Of a stretch of DNA of 5,482 nucleotides, positions 1 to 5,482 are shown piece after piece. The stretch is taken from NCBI GenBank assembly GCA_027064245.1, contig JAMOPZ010000469.1:1-5482 (forward strand), in the 5' to 3' direction. Under the pieces are notes generated by a model. The model was not told the DNA's origin. It saw nothing but the letters and a program-made list of their open reading frames with translations, and ran no database searches. The number at the start of each line of letters is the position of its first letter. Position 1 is the stretch's first letter. The translations under genes and the position numbers were made by a program. This DNA is from Campylobacterales bacterium (GTDB lineage Bacteria; Campylobacterota; Campylobacteria; Campylobacterales; Arcobacteraceae).

Positions 1-3000
1 TAAAATTATTTAATATTTTTAAATATAGTTTTTTATTTCCAGCCATATGTGAAAGTCCGATTTTAGTATCTATATTTTTAAAATTTGGAAGTTTTATCTC
101 ATCACTATTTATTAGTAATTCTTGGCTATCAACTTTTTTATAAATATATTTAAGTAATACAGAGTATAGTTTATCAACTTCTATTGGTTTATTAAGATGT
201 TCATTCATACCTGCATTTTGTGTTTGTATCACATCCTCTCTCATAGCATTTGCTGTTAAGGCTATGATTGGTATGTTTTTTCCTTGTTTTGTATTTCGTA
301 TTATTTTAGTAGCTTCGATACCACCCATTATAGGCATCTGTAAATCCATTAAAATTAGTTCATATTTATCTGGATTAGATTGAACTTTATCTACTGCTTC
401 TTTACCATTATTGGCTATATCTATATTTATATTACTATTTTCAAGTAATCCTATAATTATCTCTTGGTTTATAAGGTTATCTTCTGTTAAAAGTATATTA
501 CTACCTTTTAGAGTATTGATTTGATTAAAATCTATATTTTTATTTTTAATAATTTTATTTTTATCACCTTGCTTAAGTTCAATCTCAAATATAAATCTAC
601 TTCCAACTCCAATCTTACTCTCAACCCAAATTTTACCACCCATTAGTTCAACTAATTGTTTTGAAATAGAAAGACCAAGACCTGTTCCACCATACTTTCT
701 AGTAGTACTTCCATCTGCTTGAGTAAAACTTTGAAATAGTCTATTTATCTGTTCTTTAGTTAGTCCAATTCCAGTATCGCTTACTGTAAATCTTATAATA
801 TTCTCACTTTCTCTTTGAACATCTAATTCTACTTTACCAAATTCAGTAAATTTCACAGCATTACCAAGAAGATTGATAAGTATTTGTGAGATTCTTAAAG
901 AATCTCCATAATATATATGACTTAATGAACAATCATAGTTTATATCAAAATCAAAACCTTTTTCATCTGTTTTTATTGTAATAATATTTTTAATATTGGC
1001 AAATAATTCTATCATATCAAAATCTATTTTTTCAATATTAAGCTTCCCTGCTTCAATTTTACTAAAATCTAATATATCATTAATAATATTTAATAAATTT
1101 TTAGCACTATTATCAATACTGTTTAAATAAATTTTTTGTTTATTACTTAAATTTGTTTGTAAAGCTAAATGAGACATACCTAATATACCGTTCATTGGTG
1201 TTCTTATCTCATGTGACATATTTGCTAAAAATTCTGATTTTGATTTATTTGCTTGTTGGGCTTTTTGTTTTTCTTGTAGAATTATCTCTTTTATTTTATT
1301 TTCTTGAGTAATATCTCTTACACTTATTAAGATTCTATCTGGATTATGCAAATATGACATAGACATATTTATTGTGATTTGTTTGTTGTCTTTAATGATA
1401 CAATCTTTTTCAAAGTTTTTAATATATCCAACTTTTATCACTTCTTGCATAGCATCTTTTGATGATTGAACATCTTTAGCTACGGTTAAATTCAAACAAG
1501 AATCTAACAATAACTCCTCTTGCGAGAATCCCGTCATTTCAATATATGCTGGATTAACTTTTAAGAAGTTAGATTTCATATCAAGTATAGCGATAGCATC
1601 TTTACTTCCATTATAAATAGTTTCAAAAGTCTCTTTTTGTCTTTTTGTATCTAGCTCAAGTTTTCTTTGTTCTGTTATATCTTTTGCACTTAATAAAACT
1701 GTACCATCATATAGATTTGACACTGACATATGAATAGTAATATTAGAGCCATTTTTAGTTTTACAATCTTTTATAAAATTGGTTATGAATCCATTTTTTA
1801 GAACTTTCTTCATAGCTTTTTTACTTCTATTTATATCTTTATTGTAACTTAATTTTAAACAACTTGTCTGAATAAGTTCATTTTTTGTAAAGCCTGTCAT
1901 ATCTGCAAATGCTTGATTTATCTCTAAAAATACTGTTGTTTGAGCATCCAATATAGCTATACCATCTTTTGAAGTTTCATAAATTGTCTGGAATCTATTT
2001 TTTTGTTTTTCTAACTCTTTAGTTCTTATTAAAATATTTTTTTCTAACTCTTCTTTCTCTTTTTTATATGCACCATAAAATATAATATTATTTAAAGTAT
2101 TTGAAAATTGAGATATAAAATTACCTATGGCTAGAGACATCATAGCATCTGTACCAATTCTTGAAAAATTATCTAAATCAAAGCCACTATTACCTACAAT
2201 CATAACACCATAAGGTATATTAATATCACCACCAAATAATTCAAAATATGCCTCATCTAAAAAAAGAGATTTAGAAAGTTTTGATACTTTTTCATCTGGC
2301 TTATTTTTTGTATGAATAATTGGTTTTCCAGTAAATCTAAGATACTCAATAACTTCACCAGATAAAAGTAGATTTATAATATTTAAAATCATTTTCTCTT
2401 TAGGAGTATCATAACCTATACTTTTTGCAACTTTAAACCAACCATTACTATCATCATGTATAAAAATTAAACATTTTTTAAATTGCAATTCCTTTGTAGT
2501 AAAATCCAAAGCAATATTAAATAACTCATCTTCACTTAGTGTTTCATTTAGATTTTTACCAATTTCATAAAGTTTACTATAAATTTTTGTTTGTTTAGTA
2601 TTGTTGTTTTCTAGTTCTATTGATGTTTTCTTTATTAGATTAAAAAGAGCTTTTGTAGTTCGCTGTTCCTTTGTTTCATTAATATCTATTTCAACACTAT
2701 TGTTTGATATATTGTTTTTTTCAAGTTTATATTGATTTTCACTTAAACCTAAGATAGTCATTGTTTCATTTAAAAGCTCAGTTTTCTTAGCAGTATAAAA
2801 CTCTCCATAGGTAAAAAAACCACTTGTAGGTGCAAGAGATGAAAATGGTTCTATCTCTCTATATATATCTTTTGATAAAAAATATCTTCTTGCCATACAG
2901 GAATAGATAAAAAAACTCTCTATATTTTTATTTTTAAAATTTTTAGTATTATTATTAGCAAATTTAAGTATTGCATTTTTATCACCATAACCAAATTTAA

Positions 3001-3835
3001 CCTTGTCATTTTCATTAAAATTTCCAGCAAATATTAAAGAACCATCATCCTCTTTTCCTACAACAGCTCTTGCTATATCTACACCATCTCTATTTATAAT
3101 TAAAGGAAATTCAACTGCTGTTGTAGGTAACTCTTTTGTAATATCATCACCAAGATAATCTGAATAAAATTCTATAGCTGGTTTATTATTTATCTCGTAC
3201 ACCCTATTATTTTGTACTTTTGTTATCTTAAGTTCAAGACCAATAGGCAACCAATGAAAATCATAATCTCTATATACTTTTAAAATATTTGAATTTAAAG
3301 AGACACCAACAGCACCATTATTTTCAAGTATAGTATTATTGTTAAAAACGATAGTATTTTTAAATGTAGAGTTATCACCTGCTAAACCACCAGATACAAC
3401 AATATTTTTATCAATAAATCTTATTCCATCTAAATATGCCTCACCATTTGTATCGTTACCATCAACAAAAGAGATAATTACTTTTGTATTATCTTGAGCT
3501 ATATTTGAAGCTATTTTTTTTCCTGCTTCAAAATAGTCTTCAAATTTATTAGATATATAGGAGTTTATTTGAGTATGCTCAAAGAGACTAAAACTTATAA
3601 TGCACTTTAAAGTAGTTACATTTGAACCATTTATCTCACCATCCGTAGTAGAACCTATAATATGTGCTTTTGGAACTACACTATTTAAAATATCTAATAA
3701 ATTTTGAATAAATACTCTTTCATTTATCCCCGTAAAAACTTGTATAAGTAAAGATTCTTCATTTTTTATATCATTATCTTTTATGAACTTAAATAATTCT
3801 TCATCTGTTGTGTATTGTAAGTTATAACTTCTCAT
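1..3835 (-). CDS. FIST-GAF-PAS-PAS hybrid histidine kinase with receiver and start of Hpt domain (3' end beyond window)
   Basis: A soluble hybrid sensor kinase of a multistep phosphorelay; 1278 codons are in view and the C-terminus is cut off. I translated it by hand. FIST_N lies at about residues 25-215 (IIGSTTDGEI 59-68, GGLAGDN 149-155). FIST_C lies at about 216-360 (SCMARRYF around 312-319, GFFTYGEF 339-346). A GAF-like region is at about 420-580, followed by a charged coiled coil at 590-615. Two related PAS/PAC units follow at about 615-724 and 737-844. HisKA carries MSHEIRTP with the phospho-acceptor His875. HATPase_c has its N box around N988/N992, G1 DTGIG at 1020-1024, an F box around 1034-1038 and G2 GGTGLGL at 1049-1055. 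The receiver has E1118/D1119, phospho-acceptor D1164, T1194 and K1216. From about residue 1248, LPNFKNIDTKIGL resembles the usual opening of an Hpt domain, whose histidine would lie outside the window. All visible catalytic residues are intact. There is no membrane segment, so a cytoplasmic ligand is inferred. FIST is a predicted small-ligand sensor; the ligand here is unknown. The ATG is the first start after an in-frame stop and has an upstream Shine-Dalgarno sequence. Confidence 0.95.
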   Translation of the reverse strand, partial: MRSYNLQYTTDEELFKFIKDNDIKNEESLLIQVFTGINERVFIQNLLDILNSVVPKAHIIGSTTDGEINGSNVTTLKCIISFSLFEHTQINSYISNKFEDYFEAGKKIASNIAQDNTKVIISFVDGNDTNGEAYLDGIRFIDKNIVVSGGLAGDNSTFKNTIVFNNNTILENNGAVGVSLNSNILKVYRDYDFHWLPIGLELKITKVQNNRVYEINNKPAIEFYSDYLGDDITKELPTTAVEFPLIINRDGVDIARAVVGKEDDGSLIFAGNFNENDKVKFGYGDKNAILKFANNNTKNFKNKNIESFFIYSCMARRYFLSKDIYREIEPFSSLAPTSGFFTYGEFYTAKKTELLNETMTILGLSENQYKLEKNNISNNSVEIDINETKEQRTTKALFNLIKKTSIELENNNTKQTKIYSKLYEIGKNLNETLSEDELFNIALDFTTKELQFKKCLIFIHDDSNGWFKVAKSIGYDTPKEKMILNIINLLLSGEVIEYLRFTGKPIIHTKNKPDEKVSKLSKSLFLDEAYFELFGGDINIPYGVMIVGNSGFDLDNFSRIGTDAMMSLAIGNFISQFSNTLNNIIFYGAYKKEKEELEKNILIRTKELEKQKNRFQTIYETSKDGIAILDAQTTVFLEINQAFADMTGFTKNELIQTSCLKLSYNKDINRSKKAMKKVLKNGFITNFIKDCKTKNGSNITIHMSVSNLYDGTVLLSAKDITEQRKLELDTKRQKETFETIYNGSKDAIAILDMKSNFLKVNPAYIEMTGFSQEELLLDSCLNLTVAKDVQSSKDAMQEVIKVGYIKNFEKDCIIKDNKQITINMSMSYLHNPDRILISVRDITQENKIKEIILQEKQKAQQANKSKSEFLANMSHEIRTPMNGILGMSHLALQTNLSNKQKIYLNSIDNSAKNLLNIINDILDFSKIEAGKLNIEKIDFDMIELFANIKNIITIKTDEKGFDFDINYDCSLSHIYYGDSLRISQILINLLGNAVKFTEFGKVELDVQRESENIIRFTVSDTGIGLTKEQINRLFQSFTQADGSTTRKYGGTGLGLSISKQLVELMGGKIWVESKIGVGSRFIFEIELKQGDKNKIIKNKNIDFNQINTLKGSNILLTEDNLINQEIIIGLLENSNINIDIANNGKEAVDKVQSNPDKYELILMDLQMPIMGGIEATKIIRNTKQGKNIPIIALTANAMREDVIQTQNAGMNEHLNKPIEVDKLYSVLLKYIYKKVDSQELLINSDEIKLPNFKNIDTKIGLSHMAGNKKLYLKILNNF
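1304..1993 (-). repeat. Tandem duplicated PAS/PAC units inside the hybrid kinase
   Basis: Two PAS units, residues about 615-724 and 737-844, align along their whole length. Both carry an F-x-TIY-x-x-SKD opening, MTGF, an SCL triplet, SK-x-AM, an NF-x-KDC stretch, ITI-x-MS-x-S-x-L and a closing DIT. By hand alignment about half of the positions are identical. That is more than unrelated PAS domains normally share and points to an internal duplication. A cysteine is kept at the same place in both SCL and KDC motifs. The repeat unit is about 366 bases. The DNA copies have diverged, so the event is not recent. Confidence 0.7.
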
Positions 3836-3845
3836 TATTTATAAA

Positions 3846-3856
3846 CCTTCATCCCT
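3846..3856 (-). promoter_or_regulatory. Ribosome binding site of the hybrid kinase
   Basis: The minus strand reads AGGGATGAAGG, ending 10 bases before the ATG at 3835-3833. AAGG is the likely Shine-Dalgarno core; the spacer is slightly long but usable. It supports the chosen start, since an in-frame TAA lies only two codons upstream of the ATG. Confidence 0.6.
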
Positions 3857-3885
3857 ATATAATCATTTTCATAAAAGATACTTTT

Positions 3886-3891
3886 TTTATA
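3886..3891 (-). promoter_or_regulatory. Possible -10 box of an internal promoter for the hybrid kinase
   Basis: The minus strand reads TATAAA within TTGATATAAAA, in the 69-base gap before the kinase. Initiation a few bases downstream would leave a leader of roughly 40 bases that contains the Shine-Dalgarno sequence. There is no convincing -35 box, though in Campylobacterota the -35 region is often not conserved. In such AT-rich DNA a match of this kind can easily arise by chance. Confidence 0.2.
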
Positions 3892-3894
3892 TCA

Positions 3895-3906
3895 AGTTCG
3901 TGAACT
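3895..3906. repeat. Short inverted repeat AGTTC-GT-GAACT
   Basis: A perfect 5-base inverted repeat with a 2-base centre overlaps the stop codon of the V4R gene. It lies just upstream of the possible -10 box of the kinase gene. It could be a small operator half-site pair. It is too short, and its loop too small, for a convincing terminator hairpin, and only an A-rich run follows on the transcribed strand. A chance occurrence is quite possible. Confidence 0.25.
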
Positions 3907-5134
3907 ACAACCAAATCTCTACTTCTAAAAAATCATCTCCACAAGAGATACCTTTTGTCATCTCTGTTTTATATCCAACCTTAGATCTTCTCATATGCCT
4001 AAAGCCTTCTTCTGTTTCAATTTTTTCACCATTTAAAAGATTAGTATTATAAACAAGTTGCATCAATCCAGTAAATCCACCACTATTCGCCCAGTGTGTT
4101 GGATAATCAGATTTTCCATACATCCTTACATAGCTTAAGTCTTCAAAGTCATTATAGTTTCTAAAAATTGCTTTTTGTTCAGATAATTCTACTACGGTAT
4201 GATATCCCCATCCCATAGTATTGATTAAAGCACTAAGAGCTTTTATCCAGTCCTCTTTTGTTTTAAGATATGGTTTTACTACACTTTCCCACTCAGGAGA
4301 TGTCATAATACCACCATAAGTAAAAAATCCACAAGCATGACCAGCTTCCATTAATAATTCACCAGCAAGTGTAACACCGTATTCCCCTGCTACCTCTGTC
4401 ATTTGTCTTACAAATTCAAATTGAAGTCTGTTTACATAATCACTTTGATTTCGCACTATATATACACCAAATGCAGATATAAGTCCATCATCATCTCCAA
4501 CCAAAGTTGAAGCTACTCCTAAAAAAGCATTTGTTATAAGCTCTTCATATTCCCAATTTAAAGACAATTTAGGAACATTTTTAAAAACCGTAGATGCTTT
4601 TTTAGGATACCGAGCAAAGTTACATTTTCCTGATTTTATAATATGTGTATTTTCAATATCTCCACAAGCCATACAAGTAGTTTGTTTGGCAGTTATACTT
4701 TTTAAATCTTTTTTATATATTACTGCATAAACTGCTGTTAGAAACCCAGTAGTATAATAATCTACTGGCTTATCTGATTTACCAAATTTCATCTCCCAAG
4801 TTTTTGAAAAAAATGATTTTAAAGTTTTTAACTCACATCCATTTTCATCCATACAAGACAAATCAATAATCCCATATCCAAATGTTTTATAAATATCTTG
4901 AGCCATTATTTTTGAATCTTCGATATTTAATCCAGCACAAAGGTTTGTAAGTTGATGATAAATAGAATCAACTGCAGAACCTATTAAAAATAATCTGCTA
5001 TCAATATAATCAGCATCTAAAATAGTTCTTTGAAGATTTGTAATATAATGATGACAATGAAATATCATAGCCTCACCACCAATTTCTAAATAGTTATGTT
5101 CTTGATCAAACTTATAATCATTTATATTAAACAT
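3905..5134 (-). CDS. Tandem V4R-domain (4-vinyl reductase-like, small-molecule binding) protein
   Basis: A 409-residue protein with no signal peptide or membrane segment, so probably cytoplasmic. The first half ends in a V4R-like signature: a YYTTGFLTAVYAV helix at about 126-138, then Q151-x2-C154-x2-C157-G-D and C171-N-F. This resembles the E-x2-C-x3-GD-C-x-F end of V4R domains. The second half repeats the layout in weaker form: GWG at 308-310, GGFTGLMQLVY at 352-362, then E391 and SCGDDF at 397-402. In the family, V4R domains bind small hydrophobic or aromatic ligands, as in the phenol-sensing part of MopR/DmpR regulators and in BchJ; some bind zinc through these cysteines. There is no DNA-binding, AAA+ or kinase domain here, so it would act alone or through a partner. 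HCHH at 26-29 and nine cysteines are notable. The ATG overlaps the previous stop (TAATG) and has only a weak Shine-Dalgarno sequence, suggesting coupled translation. A role as ligand-binding partner of the downstream FIST kinase is inference. The V4R call rests on motif recall, not a profile search. Confidence 0.75.
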   Translation of the reverse strand: MFNINDYKFDQEHNYLEIGGEAMIFHCHHYITNLQRTILDADYIDSRLFLIGSAVDSIYHQLTNLCAGLNIEDSKIMAQDIYKTFGYGIIDLSCMDENGCELKTLKSFFSKTWEMKFGKSDKPVDYYTTGFLTAVYAVIYKKDLKSITAKQTTCMACGDIENTHIIKSGKCNFARYPKKASTVFKNVPKLSLNWEYEELITNAFLGVASTLVGDDDGLISAFGVYIVRNQSDYVNRLQFEFVRQMTEVAGEYGVTLAGELLMEAGHACGFFTYGGIMTSPEWESVVKPYLKTKEDWIKALSALINTMGWGYHTVVELSEQKAIFRNYNDFEDLSYVRMYGKSDYPTHWANSGGFTGLMQLVYNTNLLNGEKIETEEGFRHMRRSKVGYKTEMTKGISCGDDFLEVEIWL

Positions 5135-5136
5135 TA
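5132..5136 (-). promoter_or_regulatory. TAATG stop/start overlap coupling the 79-residue and V4R genes
   Basis: The TAA of the upstream small gene and the ATG of the V4R gene share one A. The preceding bases (GAACAAGAACTATA) contain no strong Shine-Dalgarno sequence, so ribosomes finishing the small gene probably reinitiate here. This fixes the V4R start and ties the two proteins to the same transcript. Confidence 0.7.
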
Positions 5137-5373
5137 TAGTTCTTGTTCATTATAAGAGCTACCAACAAATTTTTCAGCCACATCTTTAACTAAAATATAA
5201 AGTGTATTTGAAACTTTATATATATCAAACTCCACAATATCTTCTGCTGTAAATTTATGCCCCTCTTTCATAAACTGTGGTAAAAGTTTAATTAGGATTC
5301 TATCTACTATTTTTGCTTCACCATTTGCTGTTGCCCAATTTAATATCGGCTTTATATCTTTTTTTGTATTCAC
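5134..5373 (-). CDS. Hypothetical 79-residue protein, GTG start
   Basis: I do not recognise this small protein. It starts with GTG, preceded by AAGGA with a 6-base spacer, and ends in a one-base overlap with the V4R gene. Both features argue strongly that it is a real gene. The sequence looks soluble and mostly helical. There is an amphipathic stretch at about residues 22-36 (IVDRILIKLLPQFMK), then HKFTAEDIVEFD at 39-50, then a short hydrophobic segment around 56-63 (NTLYILVK), with an acidic tail. It has no cysteines, no signal peptide, no transmembrane helix and no obvious DNA-binding motif. Its fixed place directly before the V4R gene suggests a partner or regulator of that protein, but this is inference from position only. 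A small adaptor and a modulator of the upstream GGDEF protein are equally open. Confidence 0.8.
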   Translation of the reverse strand: MNTKKDIKPILNWATANGEAKIVDRILIKLLPQFMKEGHKFTAEDIVEFDIYKVSNTLYILVKDVAEKFVGSSYNEQEL

Positions 5374-5379
5374 TGTTTT

Positions 5380-5384
5380 TCCTT
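5380..5384 (-). promoter_or_regulatory. Ribosome binding site of the 79-residue gene
   Basis: The minus strand reads AAGGA, six bases before the GTG at 5373-5371. This is the best Shine-Dalgarno match in the window. It decides the GTG start, because the nearest in-frame ATG lies at codon 35, in the middle of the protein. Confidence 0.75.
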
Positions 5385-5406
5385 GTTTATTTTTTATATT
5401 ATCAAA

Positions 5407-5482
5407 TTAACAGCTTTTCATACAAACTTTATTTCTACCACTTTCCTTAGCTTCATAAAGTGCATCATCTGCTCTTTTTAAA
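5407..5482 (-). CDS. C-terminal end of a GGDEF-domain protein (probable diguanylate cyclase), 5' part beyond window
   Basis: Only the last 24 codons and the TAA are present. They read LKRADDALYEAKESGRNKV followed by CMKSC. The AD-x-ALY-x-AK-x-x-GRN-x-V pattern is the hallmark end of GGDEF domains, which make cyclic di-GMP from two GTP. The GGDEF active-site loop, the I-site and any sensory domain lie outside the window, so catalytic activity cannot be judged. The protein ends five residues after the domain, with two cysteines in the tail, so GGDEF is the last domain and there is no EAL domain after it. The stop is 33 bases before the GTG of the next gene and no terminator hairpin is seen between them, so cotranscription with the small gene and the V4R gene is plausible. 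Confidence 0.9.
   Translation of the reverse strand, partial: LKRADDALYEAKESGRNKVCMKSC

Noticed and set aside
3833..3853. A five-codon ORF (MKVYK, then stop) overlapping the kinase start by one base in the same TAATG form as the upstream junction.
   Set aside because: Its ATG sits inside the kinase's own Shine-Dalgarno region, it has no separate ribosome binding site, and it is too short to distinguish from chance.
3856..3861. TATATA on the minus strand as a -10 box for the kinase.
   Set aside because: Transcription would start within or after the Shine-Dalgarno sequence, leaving no usable ribosome binding site.
3892..3907. Intrinsic terminator after the V4R gene.
   Set aside because: The stem is only five base pairs with a two-base loop and is followed on the transcribed strand by an A-rich run, not a run of T.
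3905..5134. Protein as BchJ (bacteriochlorophyll 4-vinyl reductase accessory) or a phenol-responsive regulator of the XylR/DmpR type.
   Set aside because: No photosynthesis genes are nearby, and the protein lacks the AAA+ and DNA-binding domains of XylR/DmpR regulators; only the small-molecule binding fold is supported.
3905..5134. Haem NO-binding (H-NOX) domain, suggested by the N-terminal histidines and the kinase and GGDEF neighbours.
   Set aside because: No Y-x-S-x-R haem motif is present, and the GF-helix plus C-x2-C-GD ending fits V4R better.
1..5482. Coding regions on the plus strand.
   Set aside because: The minus strand is covered almost continuously by genes with clear domains; I saw no plus-strand reading frame with a ribosome binding site or recognisable domain.

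Overview
This is an AT-rich window in which every supported gene reads from the minus strand. The very low GC, the A/T-ending codons, the tight gene packing and the large FIST/PAS hybrid kinase suggest a member of the Campylobacterota, most likely from the Arcobacter group or a close free-living relative. This is inferred from composition and gene style; no marker gene is present to prove it.

The order of transcription runs from the right edge to the left. (1) At 5407-5482 is the last part of a GGDEF (diguanylate cyclase) protein. (2) After 33 bases comes an unrecognised 79-residue protein with a GTG start and a good Shine-Dalgarno sequence (5134-5373). (3) Overlapping it by one base in a TAATG junction is a 409-residue cytoplasmic protein built from two V4R-like (4-vinyl reductase, small-molecule binding) halves (3905-5134). 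(4) After 69 bases comes a very large soluble hybrid histidine kinase (1-3835, cut by the left edge). Its domains in order are FIST_N, FIST_C, GAF-like, PAS, PAS, HisKA, HATPase_c, receiver and the beginning of an Hpt domain. At least 1278 residues are in view.

Taken together this looks like a sensory and signalling cluster. It holds two different predicted small-ligand sensor modules (FIST and tandem V4R) next to a multistep phosphorelay kinase and, upstream, a c-di-GMP synthesis domain. No transmembrane segments or signal peptides are visible, so an intracellular or freely diffusing ligand is the natural guess. The 79-residue protein and the V4R protein are probably translationally coupled. 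The kinase may be on the same transcript, but its 69-base leader also holds a weak promoter-like box and a short inverted repeat. No RNA genes, mobile elements, CRISPR arrays or clear intrinsic terminators were seen, and no stretch longer than 69 bases lacks a gene.
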